From positions 1,550,001 to 1,614,000 of the forward strand of contig JAOANR010000002.1 of NCBI GenBank assembly GCA_030278955.1: a stretch of 64,000 nt of DNA, in the 5' to 3' direction. The DNA comes from Hygrophila difformis. Its lineage: Eukaryota > Streptophyta > Magnoliopsida > Lamiales > Acanthaceae. The notes under the pieces were generated by a model, which was not told where the DNA came from, did no database searches, and saw nothing but the letters and a program-made list of their open reading frames with translations. This document shows positions 1 through 11,500 of this stretch, one piece after another. Both the position numbers and the translations under genes were made by a program. Position 1 is the first letter of the stretch, and every line of letters starts with the position of its first letter.

Positions 1-1881
1 GTACCTTCCCAGATTTCAAGGTTATTGCTTTGCATTGCGGGTTCTTTTCCGCAGTACTTGGCAACGTCTCTTTATCCCTTTTCTGCATTTCATTAGCCGT
101 CTGAGTAACTTGGGTCTCCACATTTCTGATAGAGGCCTGCAGCTAAGTGTTAATCTCCTTCTGGCTAGTGATAAAATCAGTCATCAAATTCTCCAGCCTT
201 GAAGGAGGTTTTTGATTTTGATTCTGATTTTGGTTTTGGTTCCATTAGCCTTGGTTTGGAACAAATTGAGGCTGGAAATTTTGGGGCTGAAAGTTTTGGA
301 GGTTCTGGGTAGGCTGTTGGAAATTTTGAGGGGGTCTCTGCTGGATCTGAGGTTGGAAACCTGGGTTCTGAAAATTCTGTCCCCTGTTCTGATTGAATCC
401 TTGATTCTGCTAAGGATTGAATTGCTGCTGTTGTGGTTTGTTCAAGAGGTGGGAGTTAAGGGCATTGTTGTTTGAGTATGACAAGTTTGGGTGTCTATTT
501 GGGAAAGCCCCTGTATATTACAGCTTTCAGCTGAAATCTGTTCGCATGTATCAGTTGCGTGAGCACCTTGACACAGTCCACAAATCACATCTGTTTGCTG
601 TCCTTGAGTAGAGCTCCCAGCTCCCTGATTAACAGACAATGCTGCCACCTGCTCTTGAAGCTTTTCAATATCTGATTTTTCTGTTGTACCTACAGAACAC
701 AAACCACGAGGGGGAGGGGAATTAACATCATCAGTTAGAACAGATCTGTTTACACTCATTGCTTCAATCTTGCCCCAAGCTTGATCCATTGGAATGTATA
801 GCAGATGTTGACCGCCGGCAGCATCAAGCATGTTTTTCCATGCTGCGGTCAAACCGCTGTAGAACTTTCTTAATTTATCCCAATCATGGAAACCATGTTG
901 GGGACATTTCCTGAGCAAGTTGAAGAACCGTTCCTTTCCGTCATACAGGGACTCATCTGGCTTCATCTTAAATTCCGCAATCTTAGAGTGGCATTCATCC
1001 ACCTTGGACTCCAGGAAGTATTTCGTCAGGAAATTTCTGATCACGTCCTCCCATGTGGACTTCTGATTCACGGGCAGTGATTTGTACCATGTTCGTGCTC
1101 CGCTAGTCAGAGAGAAAGGAAACAGTCTTAATCGAATGGTGTTAGCAGATACATTCTGGTTCTTGATAGTATCACACAACTCTAAGAAAGTCTGCAGATG
1201 ATCATGGGGATCTTCATGACTTGCCCCTGCGAACTGGTTGCTCTGAACAAGATTGATGAGGGCCGGCTTTAATTCGAAATTCCTGGCCAAGAATGGAGCT
1301 TGTCCAGGAATGTTCAAATATGGCTCTAAGATTGGCTGCATGTAATCAGCGGCTGCTGCTTGTTGATTGTTCTCAAACCCTCCTTGATATTGCTGTGGGT
1401 AGTAGTTCTGATGCATATAATAGTTCCTAGGATCATTGAAGTCATTAGGATTCGGGGGATTCTGGTGGGGATTCTGGTACTGCTGATTTTGCTGGTTTTG
1501 GAAGTTTTGGTGGTTTTGGTGATTTTGGTTATTTGGTGGGTTTTGAGGGTTTGGATTGGGAGGAGGTGCCTCGAAGTGTTGCTGTTCAATGTTTGGTGGG
1601 TTCCCGCCTCCTTGTATGATCTGAGGAGGGGGATCATCCAAATCATCGTTATCAGCATCTTCGGGGTCTTCCTCGATGTTGTGAAGTGGTGGATTGGGTG
1701 GGATGATTGGAGGAAGGTCAGGGTTTGCCATATCGGATATGTCGCTACTGGTGCTTGGTGAATGTAGTGCCTGTCTTTCCCGCTCCCGTCTTCGTTTAGT
1801 CTCCGCCCTAAGACGTCGAGCTGTCTTTTCTATCTCTGCGTTGTACGGGATTTCGGCTGGCGTCTGCTTCCTCATTTGCAT
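1..1881 (-). pseudogene. gag: Athila gag, decayed (frameshift and three in-frame stops), partial
   Basis: Gag forms the structural particle of the retrotransposon. From the ATG at 1881 the frame is open for 479 codons to 442. A basic N-terminus is followed by a Gln/Asn/Pro-rich stretch, then a retrotransposon Gag core (about residues 190-340, including the SGARTWYKSLP region), then a zinc-knuckle-like CGLCQGAHATDTC. The core and knuckle align with the Gag of element A. Near position 505 the homology moves to another minus-strand frame. That frame carries stops at 410-412 (TAG), 245-247 (TAA) and 143-145 (TAG), all in register, where element A or the local repeat pattern has glutamine. One frameshift and three stops make this a pseudogene. 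It continues beyond position 1. Confidence 0.9.
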
Positions 1882-2022
1882 AGAACAACGGCTTCAATGA
1901 TGACGGTACCTTTACAATCCCCAGGTTAGAATTTGTTTTGAAGGTAAATATTTATATTTATATGTATAAGCTAACTAGGAGCAATGAGGAATGTCATTCT
2001 CTAATAAAACGGCGCTGCATCC

Positions 2023-2040
2023 TCCTCGGCAACGGCGCCA
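2023..2040 (-). other. Primer binding site (tRNA-Asp type), element C
   Basis: The minus strand reads TGGCGCCGTTGCCGAGGA directly after the LTR end TTTCA. It differs by one base from the 18 nt complementary to the 3' end of plant tRNA-Asp, which is perfect in elements A and B. Minus-strand cDNA synthesis would start here. Confidence 0.85.
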
Positions 2041-4821
2041 TGAAACTTTTGACAATTTCGTCACACGAGTATTTTTAAAATATCCCAGGTTAGATTTATT
2101 AAATGAAAAGAATTATGATTTGTGGAAAGGGGGTTTAAGGATATAGTTCACTTTTTATTATTCATGTGGGAAACTTTGATTTCAATTGGCGCGATGAAAA
2201 TCCCCGGCCATGAAACTTTTGACAATTTCCCACTATATAAGTATTTTCTGAAAAACAATAATCCCGGTTTTCAATTTTATTTAATGAAACCAAATTATGA
2301 GGATGGAGTTGGGATTAGGGATATATTTATAGGTTGTCACATTTTTATTACTCGTGTTAAGAAACTGTGCCCCCGAAAGCGCACGGTGTCGAAAATTGCA
2401 GTAATTTATAGTAAGACCGGATCGTTCACTGGAGGATGTGTGATGGAAGCAGAGCCCACGTCGTTTTACTAGATTTTCCTTTCGTATTTCTCCAATTGGT
2501 TTGAAAAGGTGATTAATCATCTACTGACTGAATTTAAACTAAATTACAAAAGCGTTTAAATCTATTCTACAAAGCATATAAATTCTATTCTAGAAAACGG
2601 GTAAAGTAATTCTAAGAATGCAATAAATACTATCTGTAAAAGCAATGAAAATTTACACTATGCTAGCTATGAAGCTGATTCACAGTGTGGACAGAAGGGA
2701 CAGGAAGAAAAGAATAAAAATTGGACAAGATTTAGATAGGGCAATATTAAACTTCCATTTTTATACACAAATCTTTGCTTGGGATAATCCTGTCAGATAG
2801 CTAATTCTCATGCTCTCAGTACTGCGTTCCCTTTAACAGACAGGTACTTACAGAGACCGCAAACTCTAATATACCACCGATTTGTAACTGCCCTGGCCAG
2901 GGTATGTTATTTCATATGTGGTGGATAAGCAACACCTGACAGATCATTTATTGAAATGCCAAGTACTACTATCATTCTCCCATGTCACACCCAAAGATTC
3001 TAATCAAGCCTGAACTATCCATTAACTATCAATCCTAGTAGCAGTTACACAACTCTCAATACAACCGAGTGACCTCTAATGAAAGCATTTAAAAGAAAGC
3101 AATAAAGAAAGCATTTAAAATTCTATCACTCGGAGGTTTTGAAGGTCTGACCCTGGTAGTAAAAGACAGCTCCCCATCAGAATGAAAGAGTATGGATCAA
3201 GAATTCCCGGCTCTCGGTGAACTGCTCATGTGTTCACTTCCTTCCGGGTGGTTATGAGATACAAACTAATGAAATGGACTAATAAATTAGTTCATTCCGG
3301 ATGCACTCACTCAGGACTCAAACATAGGCTTTGGCAAAAGAGGATAGCAGTTGAAAGAATACTCAACCCTATCTTAGAAAATAACCAAGGCCTGGGTGTT
3401 GTTCCTCTAAGATTATTTACTACACTGTATTTGAATCCAAGTGGACCCCATCTCGGTGTAATATTTAATCTCAGATTCCCAATAAACAGCAATTTCGGAA
3501 AATAATGAGTTTGAAAACCATTCCCTAAACAGGTACTAGACTCTCAATTAAAATACAGATCCTTTCAGTCTAAATGAGACCTAATCGCTGACTCTGCTTC
3601 TAATTTCCCAAAATCAACCCTTGACAGAAATTGAACTAGTCATAACTGAAGAGTTTATCCCTTACTCAGATCCGGATTTTATAAAGGAGTTTTTGTTGGA
3701 AATTTAATTCACAATATCTGTTTAAAGTCTAGACTTCTATTGTCCAAGGGAAGGATCCCAAAATGTTATAGACCAAAATAAGACATAATATTATCATGCA
3801 TAAGAATATATGGAAATGTAAAATTAATTAACCCAAAATATAGAGGTGGGTTTAGACAGAGGGCGAGACACAAACATGAAGTGGCCAGAGGACCAAAGTA
3901 ATGGCAGAATAATCGGGTGGACTGTAAACATCGAATGTTCAATTTCCCAATTACTCGGATGAAGCGAATTTGGACAGCTTAGACCCTATAATGGCAGTGT
4001 CAATGCCAGTTGGGCCTCCACTGTCTGTGAATTCAGATAAAAACCTGCATGCTTCTTTTCTGTAATGATCCTTATTCAGCATTGACAGATGTTAACTAGT
4101 TCACACTACAGGTTAGAATTTGGGTTTGGAAATTAAAATAAGAAATGGAAACTGTATCTGGATAGGAGTCAGCTGAGCAGCTATTATAATCCCGAATGGA
4201 CGAACCGCCAAGGCTTCCACTGACTGCCATCCAGACCATGCAAAATAACACTTAGTAACTAATACCCAGAATACGAGCTAGTTATCCGTGAGGGAATACC
4301 CGCCAACATTAGTCTGATGTATTCTTTACTAATTGTTACACACAATACGCAAAAGACAAAAGAAAATAAAATAAAATAAAGATAAGAACTTGTATGAGAG
4401 ACATTGGTTTCTCATGCAAGGTTATGGAATCAATCCATAATTGATAGCTTAAATAATCCCTCCTACCATAATTAATTACAGTCCGGATTATCTGTTTAAG
4501 GCATCATGGTTTTGTTTATAGAAAAATGTTTTAATGACAATTGAACCAAGATCCTTTAATCATAACAATTAGGGATTTAACCATTGCTAATTACAATCAT
4601 TAATCATTACTGACTAGAGGGTTCAATTAATTAAGCGATGGAAATGGAGAATCAAAATTTTGGCAGCATAACGCCTTATATTGCAATTCCGGGATATTAC
4701 ATCTTAATCCGTGAGATTAAGATGTGAGTGTTTGCAACATAATAGAGGGTAAGAGATCAGAATTTTCGGGACAAAATAGAAGAGAGGATTCTATCGAAAC
4801 ACCATAAATTGTGTCATGAGC

Positions 4822-5331
4822 CTAGACCCGCGACATGGGTACCTCGACAGGTTTTCAGAAACTTGACAGAATGTCACCTTGTGTCGCTAAGCAGGGGTTG
4901 TGTCCGGACCGTGGGTCCGCGACAGGAGTTTAGCGACACAAGATTTTCTGAAAATTTTAAAGTATTTGGCTCCCAGTCGCTAATCTGGAAATTGTGTCGT
5001 GAGGCGTGGCCTCGCGACAGGGTGTCTAGCGACTGGGTTTTCAAAAATATTTACCAGGCATAATTTCCTGTCTCGGAATAAAGAGTGCTGTCGCGGACCG
5101 TCCGCGACAGGGGTGTTCCGCGACAGGAGCCATGCAGAGAAAAATAGCAAGAGTTTGGGTCCCTGGTCGCTAAGCAGGGTTTGTGTCGCGGACCGTGGGT
5201 CCGCGACAGGAGTGCCTCGCGACCGAGGGTTTCAAAATTTTAAGACAAGTGTCCCTAAACATCCATGTTGCGGAACAGCCTCCCTGTCGCTAGACGTGGC
5301 CTCGCGACAGGAGTCGGTTAGCGACATGGAT
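4822..5331. repeat. Hairpin array 2 of LTR C (GTCGC modules, downstream of TATA)
   Basis: This is a series of two-tier inverted repeats. One module has outer arms TGTCGCTAA / TTAGCGACA around inner arms ending GGACC / GGTCC (about 4890-4938). Another has outer arms CCAGTCGCTA / TAGCGACTGG around inner arms TGTCGTGAGGC / GCCTCGCGACA (about 4973-5036). A third has outer GGTCGC / GCGACC around TGTCGCGGACC / GGTCCGCGACA (about 5164-5224). Arm sequences differ between modules, but both sides change together. Confidence 0.85.
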
Positions 5332-5970
5332 GGTTCAGGACACAAGTCAGTAAAAGCAGAGTTGAACAGTGGCATGCAAACAGCGTGATCTCACCCTATT
5401 TCGGATTAAAAAGCTATTCTAAGCTAAAAACAACCAAACAACAATGGAAATATGCAAGAACATGCTAGAACAGAAATAAACTAAACTGGAACAGTATTTA
5501 AAAATAAAGCACTATCCTAATCTAGGGTTTGACCACACACATACATAACATCATCCATAAAAATAATGACAATAAGCATAATAAAGGGAAACGGGGGTCA
5601 AATGACTCCAAAATGAAAATGAAAGCATTAAATCCATGGGGTGTGAGACCCATTTCATGATTTGGGACACGTGATGCGAATATTTTCCCATATTATTAAA
5701 TGGGTTTGTTAATACCCATCATTTGGGTATTACAAAACCCTAAAAACAGAGTTTACATGGAAAAACATGGTGAAAACTGGCTACCTAACCACTGGAACAG
5801 TGGAAAACAGTAAACAAAATACTACACTAAGCTAAACTATGGACATAATTAAATAATACAAAAAAAAAATTAAAAACTAATCTACACTACCTAAGAACTG
5901 GGCGCTGATCTTGCCTTAAAGAGGATGAATTCTAATTTTTCCAACCCTGAGCTCAAGGGGGTCACCTCAT

Positions 5971-5977
5971 ATTTATA
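5971..5977 (-). promoter_or_regulatory. TATA box of LTR C
   Basis: TATAAAT on the minus strand, in the same context as the TATA box of LTR B (after an AGGGTTYC stretch, followed by ATGAGGTG). It is the probable core promoter for the genomic transcript and lies just downstream, in LTR orientation, of hairpin array 1. Confidence 0.65.
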
Positions 5978-6047
5978 GAAGTGGAACCCTAGGCCCATGG
6001 GCTTGATCTGAGGCCCACTGTGTCTCAAGACATCACACACATCACAC

Positions 6048-6300
6048 TGTGTCGCGGAATTTGAAGTCTGTCGCGGAACATCACTGCATGTGGTAAGGCT
6101 TCTCGACTGGGTCTTGGGTCTCTATTGGTGCGTCTGTGTCGCTAATCAGGCATGTGTCGCTAAACCATGGTCCGCGACTCGGGCCTAGCGCCACAGCCTA
6201 TCTGGACTTGTCTCTTCTTCATGCTGCATGTTGTGTCGCTAAACCCTCCTGTGTCGGTAGGCCATGGACCGCGACACAGGAGCTTCCGCGACCGGGTGTT
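6048..6300. repeat. Hairpin array 1 of LTR C (upstream of TATA)
   Basis: Repeated TGTCGCGGAA, TGTCGCTAA, GTCCGCGAC and TAGCG words in both orientations form degenerate versions of the modules at 4822-5331. In LTR orientation the array lies 70-330 bp upstream of the TATA box. Confidence 0.75.
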
Positions 6301-6611
6301 CCAGGACTGGGCTGAATGGGCCAGATGGGCCGAAATTGTTCTTTTTGTGGGCTTTTTCTATCTCTTCCCATCTTTTTGTATTCCTTCTCCTTTTCTTTTC
6401 TTTTTCTCATGTTTTTTGATTTTTCTAACATAAATGTGTAATAAAATTACATATTTATGCATTTTTCATACCAGCTAAATATTATTACAATTATGCATAA
6501 ATCAGTCCAATTCAACTGCTTTCTTATTTAATATAAGACCGGAATGCGATCAAATGCCCGTTTTAGACACGGAAATGGATTGAAAATAATGGTCATTTCT
6601 GGCCATTATCA

Positions 6612-7130
6612 CATGCTCTGTGACAAAATTGCCTGTTCGTCAATATAATCGATTAAATTGCAGAAACTGAAATGAACCCTCAAGCGAGTGTGAAGCCTAA
6701 ATTGTTAAGATAGAAACCGATACATTGTAATACAAACCTGATAAAATTTGATTAGATTTATATTCAAGGAGCAGTAGCTCAACTTCCCCAGGCTCCAGAT
6801 GATTTAGCTGTAGAAGCAGAGCCTTTTGGTACAGCTTGAATCCCATCAGCCACCTGAATGCGAGTACACATCGATATCTAAAATCCATGTAAATGTTTCT
6901 ATATCTATGGAGAAACACAACATGTAGCAGTCAATAAATAGACTCAGCTCAGGGAAAGAAGAATGTTGCTTCTTCTGCAGCAAATGGCAAAGTGAAATCA
7001 CGAAATATTCGATAATAAACATTTTTCAATCAAGAATACTTTGGTTTCAACCTTCAACCTAACCGTTACTGTGATAAAAATTTTGGGGGAATAAAATGAG
7101 ATCACATGATGTCAATTTAATGCGCATATT
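6612..7130 (-). other. Unassigned DNA beside element C; possible exon
   Basis: No gene is recognised. On the minus strand a stretch at about 6744-6864 is bounded by ATTCAG (acceptor-like) and TCAG followed by GTTTGT (donor-like), so it could be an exon of the same minus-strand unit as 7784-7866. Its translations match no family I know. The rest is AT-rich with no structure seen. Confidence 0.3.
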
Positions 7131-7685
7131 TAGGGCTGGGGAAAGATACCGAATATACCGCATACCGCACATACCGTACCGGAAAAATACCGAGAATACC
7201 GAAATTTTCAGTATACCGTAATTGATACCGTACCGTAAGATTTCGGTACGGTAACGGTATAAATTTTTTGATACCGCGGTATACCGTTACCGTACCGAAC
7301 TTCGGTATATACCGCGGTACCGGTATATTGGTATATACCGATTGTTCGGTATGTCGGTATATACCGCGATACCGTTATATACCGTAATACCGGTATGCGT
7401 GTATGTAGCGAAAGTTCGGTATGTCGGTATATACTGCAATATCGGTATGTAGCAAATGTTCAGTATGTCGGTATATACCGCGATACCGGTATTTCGGTAT
7501 GTACCAAATGTTCGGTATAGCGGTATATACCGAACTTACCGAAATGTCGGTAAGGCAACGGTATGAAAACATTTCATACCGAAAGGTTCGGTACGGCAAC
7601 GCTACGAAATTTTTCCTACCGTAAAGTTCGGTATGGTATACGGTACGACGAAATTTGTACGGTATACCGTACCGACCCACCCCTA
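7131..7685. mobile_element. hAT-like MITE made of ATACCG/CGGTAT repeats
   Basis: A 555-bp non-coding element whose ends read TAGGGCTGGG (left) and, on the reverse strand, TAGGGGTGGG (right). It is flanked by near-identical 8-bp target duplications, CGCATATT (7123-7130) and CGCGTATT (7686-7693). Eight-base duplications and TAGGG termini are typical of hAT elements. The interior consists almost entirely of ATACCG, GGTATACCG and CGGTACGGTA words in both orientations, so it is highly self-complementary. No transposase is encoded, and open frames inside it are repeat artefacts. Confidence 0.75.
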
Positions 7686-7783
7686 CGCGTATTTGTCCTA
7701 ACCCCAGATCTCAAATCGCCCATTGCTGCGCAAAGTGCAGATGGAATTAAGTAATGGCAAAAAGGGAAAATAAAGAGCAATAC

Positions 7784-7866
7784 CTTTTCGGAAGCATGTC
7801 TCCGTCACCACGCAGCACCACCGGCGATTCCGGCGGCCTCGCACAGAAAATCCCACCGAATTCTTC
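7784..7866 (-). other. Possible exon of an unidentified minus-strand gene
   Basis: On the minus strand an 83-bp GC-rich segment sits between an acceptor-like TTTTCAG and a donor (AAAAG followed by GTATTG). It has coding-like composition (the frame reads EEFGGIFCARPPESP and ends DMLPKR). The sequence upstream on the minus strand, 7886-8250, looks like 5' UTR or a first exon. I cannot assign a family. It may be the 5' end of a host gene disrupted by element C, or a relic. Confidence 0.35.
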
Positions 7867-7999
7867 CTGAAAATCCCAATTAGTGCAAAAAGATGATAAA
7901 ACTACAGAATTTAATCGAAGCACGGAGCCGACAGGGAACAACGGCGAAGAAAGGGTTACACTACAAGAAATCAACAACAACCGTACCTACTGCCTTCTA

Positions 8000-8222
8000 A
8001 TCGGAGCATTAGGGTTCAGCCCAAAACGCGAAACACACGAACGCTCGAAACCACCGGCGATAGACCCTGCGAACTGGAACAGATTCCGAAAGGAATTGGG
8101 GAGCTCAGAGCCAAATCGGAGCATTAGGGTTCAGCCCAAGATGCGAGACACACGAACGATCGAAACCACCGCTGATTCACCCTACGAACTGGAGCAGATT
8201 GCGAAAGGAATTGGAGAGGTCG
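8000..8222. repeat. Diverged tandem duplication (115-bp period)
   Basis: ATCGGAGCATTAGGGTTCAG begins at 8000 and again at 8115. The two copies continue in parallel to AAGGAATTGG near their ends with about 10-15% difference by eye. It lies at the 5' side of the possible minus-strand gene and looks like a duplicated 5' UTR segment. Confidence 0.75.
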
Positions 8223-8465
8223 GAGGTAAACGTCGAGAAGAAGAAAATAGATGAAAGCGGGTGAAACCCGACCCACATGATTATCAATGGAAGACTCAAT
8301 CGAACGGACAGAAATTCAATTGAACTTTTGATCCAATGGTCAGAATCAAGATTCAGCAAGGGGGATTGGGAGCTCTCCCTCTAATAAGATATAATAGATA
8401 TATATCTAATATATATATATGTAACTTGGTAATGAATAGTAACTAAACGAGGAATAGTACTATTT

Positions 8466-8952
8466 ATGTTGCTTGAAATTACGCCGCGTGCCCTCCTCCA
8501 ACCTATTCTTCCGCTCCTCATCGGCAAAATTGTATTTTCCTCTCATCCCCCAACCTATTCACCCGTACCCGCCGTCCTCGCCTCCAGCTTCAGCCGTCGT
8601 CGTCTCGCCCATACCCCACGAGCATTTCGCAGTGCAATTCTCGGGGGTGGAATTGCTACCATCTTCGATTTCGTTTTCGGCCTCCCGTTCCCACAACTCT
8701 GTCTTGCCCTGCAACCTGCTGCGCTTTCAGGCTTCCATTTCGAAATTGCAAACCCCGCTGCGCCTCCGCTGTTGTGCCTTCGTCTGCGCCGCCGTTGCCC
8801 TAGAATCAGTCGTCTGGCTCGCCGCCGCCCGCTCCGGTAGAAAGATTCACGCCGTTCAAGCCTGTCCACGCGCAAGATCGCCGCCCGCCGCAGGCCACCT
8901 GCGCGCGCCACCGCCTGCTGCGCGGGATTTCAAGTATTGCGTCTTACGTTGA
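8466..8952 (+). other. GC-rich segment, unidentified gene 5' region
   Basis: This block is far richer in C, G and CpG than its surroundings and is open in two plus-strand frames (from 8466 and from 8473). The predicted peptides are Ser/Pro/Arg/Ala-rich with no recognisable domain. It is probably the promoter-proximal region or first exon of a captured gene rather than a functional CDS. Confidence 0.35.
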
Positions 8953-10324
8953 TTACTATTGCCCGGTCTAGGCTTTGTGTACAGATTAATACCACCCCCA
9001 TCCATGTCTTGCCCTTGCCCTAATTTCCCTTTCCGCATAACCTCTGACGCGGTCAGTTTTAGATCTCAAGTGCCCTTGCCCTAATTGCCCTTCATCATTC
9101 TTGGTTTTTGGTTGTGTCTTATGGAATTTTATGAGGTGGTTGTGTCTATTCTTTATTTGCAGTGAGGTTGTTAATTTACGAGGGTTATGTGCCTCCGATT
9201 GATTTCGTGCAGAGTGCTAAAATTTATGTTGGGTATTTTTTTATCTGATTGGGTCGGTAATTGGGGCCAAGGGTTTACTTCGATTGGGATTTTGTACAAA
9301 ACACTTGAAAATACTGTTTATCTAAATGAAGTAACATGCTTGATGGCCTGTGGACATTGTATAAATGATAAGACACATGTTTATATGTTTCTGTTGCAAA
9401 TTAGAGTTTTGAAGAGCAGACTTCAGCCAATTTTCCTGTCACACTGAGAGGCGCAGCATTGCTGAGAAGGGAAGAGAAGTTTACAGAGGTGAGCAGGGAG
9501 CAGGAAAATATTTTGGATTGAAAATTAATGTGCATTGAGAATTGAGTTGGGGATATTTGCAGATTGAATTATTCTTTTTACAATGTTTCACTAATTTCAT
9601 TTTTGGTTCTTGGATTAATTTTGATTGGTTGATGTTGTTTAATCCTTGCTTCAGTAGGAGTCCTTTTCATAGGGAATACTTGCATTGTGTGTATAACTAT
9701 TTAGATTTTGAGATTATAATGGAGGCACCAGCAATGCCAGATGTTGCAATCCTTGGAGCATCGGTCCCTAATCATGCTTCTTATTTTCACAGGGCTCAAG
9801 GAGGCATGTAATTATTTTTAGTCATTTTCAGTAATTAGTGATTTTATCTAAACCCTAAGCCCCACAAAAATTCCTATATTGACATTCAATTACAATTTAT
9901 GCAGCATAAAAATTCAAAGCTATTTGTTGTAAGGGGCATTTTTTCTGTGTTTGTGAAGGAAGCTGTGAGTGTTGTTTCATTTCTTTACTTTTTTTTGGGA
10001 ATGCCCTTACTCTGTCTTATTCTTCGTGTTAATGATATTAATTTTGAAACTTGTGGTTTTGATGGTGATTTGATGATTTTATTTTTGGTTGGATTTTATG
10101 GATGTATTTCATTATTGTTCCTGTTCTAAATTATGAAAAGATCTAAGCCGTGTTTGGTTTGATTGGTTTGGATTTGACTGATGAATTTACCACCAAATGG
10201 CAGTGGCATGCTTTACTTATTCTTCCTTCAAATCCGAATGCATGTAGCGAAACGAGGCCTTGAGTGTTTATATCCTTTGTGTTCCTCTGGATGTTACTTT
10301 CAGGGCTCTAATGTGATCTTATTT
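8953..10324 (+). other. Helitron interior without recognised genes
   Basis: AT- and T-rich DNA resembling plant introns. Scattered short plus-strand frames match no family I know. Nothing further is supported. Confidence 0.5.
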
Positions 10325-10648
10325 CAAGTGTTTTTACTTTTCTCGAAAGATACTCAGACATTATTTTACAACTACAAGCAATTGCCCATTCAGCAGATGC
10401 TTGATTTTGACTTCCTTTGTGGTAAGTTTATCTGAAGCATTTTCTTCCGTATGACTTCTTCAATTACGTGTATATTCCATAACTTAATGATTGGACTTTT
10501 TTTTTTTTTTCTGTTAATTGACTTTTGATTTTGTTATTTCTGATTAAGGGAGAGAAACACCTTGTGCTGCTAGAATCATTCACCCAGGTTCTGAGGTTTC
10601 CAGAGACTGTTTTTCAGTCAAGAGGAAATTGCTATTCCTGTTGATTCA
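10325..10648 (+). pseudogene. ATP-citrate lyase subunit B (ACLB) 5' fragment
   Basis: ACLB is the cytosolic citrate-cleaving subunit that supplies acetyl-CoA. The first exon piece ends in TLFYNYKQLPIQ and QMLDFDFLCG at 10421, followed by the donor GTAAGT. After a 127-bp intron, the exon from 10549 (acceptor ATTAAG) starts RETPCAARIIHPGSE. Both match the N-terminus of plant ACLB in order and at the expected exon junction. After GSE a one-base deletion shifts the frame, and the conserved GFQ..FF.QEEIAIPV region continues in the next frame. The start codon region is changed and the rest of the gene (several hundred residues) is missing. It is a non-functional captured fragment. Confidence 0.85.
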
Positions 10649-11252
10649 GAATGGGTTTTATTTCTATTGTCATCCGCTGTTATTTATTTTTGGTTTCTGT
10701 AGCCATGTTTTCTTCAATAAACCATCAAAGATTGTGAAGTTGGAATCGTCTCCTCCTCGCCTCTCTGCCTCTATGGATCTCTGCACACGCTGTCCCTCCG
10801 ACGGATTAATAAACATAACAAAATGAGCTTTTAATATTTTCTATGTTTGATATAAAGGCATTTCAAATCGTAGCGTTATGTTGAATTTCCATGAATGATA
10901 ATGGTTCCATGGGAAGGATTATTTTTACCTACTATTTATTATTGATCTGTATATGGGATTCTCAATTGGCTCTGAATCTAATTTAGATATATATCTTTTT
11001 TCAAAATTTTTACTTTCTAAAAGTGAACTATAAGGGCTTGAAGGTGTTACATTTAGTTGCCTTTGGAATCATACGTGTCGTAGTATGATAAGTTACCAGG
11101 TTTGCTTTGCTGCAACTTGAATAATTCTTGAGCCATAAAGTGCATTGTGTCATGATTTATGAATTGCCTGTTATTTCACAACTGTTTGGCGGGCTCAGAT
11201 TGCCTATTGATTTCAGTTCTCATTTAAAATTCACTCCTAATTGATGTTGCAG

Positions 11253-11455
11253 TGGTGGACGAGATATCAGTGGGGATAAAAGGACAAACAAGTCTCAGTC
11301 TTTTTACCAAACATTCGAAAAATTAGTGAAGTGTTGCGCATCAGTTGTCGAAAAGGATATCCTGTCCGAGTTGTGCGGTCAGATGATTTTTTTCTACTAT
11401 GAGTGATTAAAACATTTACTCTTTTTTTTTGTAACCTCAAGTTTAAAGTGCATTA

Positions 11456-11500
<45 letters not shown>

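Larger units (their letters stand above)
1..6611 (-). mobile_element. Athila-like Ty3/gypsy retrotransposon C, 5' part only
   Basis: Read on the minus strand, this is an LTR that begins at 6611 with TGATAATGG and ends at 2041 with TTTCA. A tRNA-Asp primer site follows directly, then a gag gene that leaves the window at its left edge. The GTCGCGG hairpin arrays in its LTR tie it to element B at 53988, while its Gag is homologous to that of element A. The 3' LTR lies outside the window, so age and target duplication cannot be read. The five bases next to the LTR tip are 6612-6616 (CATGC). gag is decayed, so the copy is not autonomous. Confidence 0.9.
2041..6611 (-). repeat. 5' LTR of element C (4571 bp)
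   Basis: The LTR runs from TGATAATGG (tip at 6611) to TTTCA (at 2041) on the minus strand. It resembles LTR B (53988-58533) in length and in the GTCGCGG hairpin arrays. Its 3' half also resembles LTR A: the blocks around 2393-2460 match the conserved GTGAACGATCCGG and ACTATAAATTACTGCAA blocks of both other LTR families. A TATA box (5971-5977) lies between two hairpin arrays. Short open frames inside the LTR have no recognisable product. Confidence 0.9.

Noticed and set aside
7375..7680. Tyr/Arg-rich 101-aa frame in the hAT-like element
   Set aside because: It is the ATACCG repeat translated; the opposite strand and other frames give similar low-complexity peptides.
8372..8405. Helitron 5' end at TCTCCCTCTAATAAG (8375)
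   Set aside because: It starts like some Helitron ends but is preceded by C, not A. The TC at 8405 fits the A/T target rule and the AT-rich right flank better, though neither is proven.
8473..8952. 159-aa plus-strand protein in the GC-rich block
   Set aside because: Two overlapping plus-strand frames and one minus-strand frame are open here because of base composition. None has a recognisable domain.
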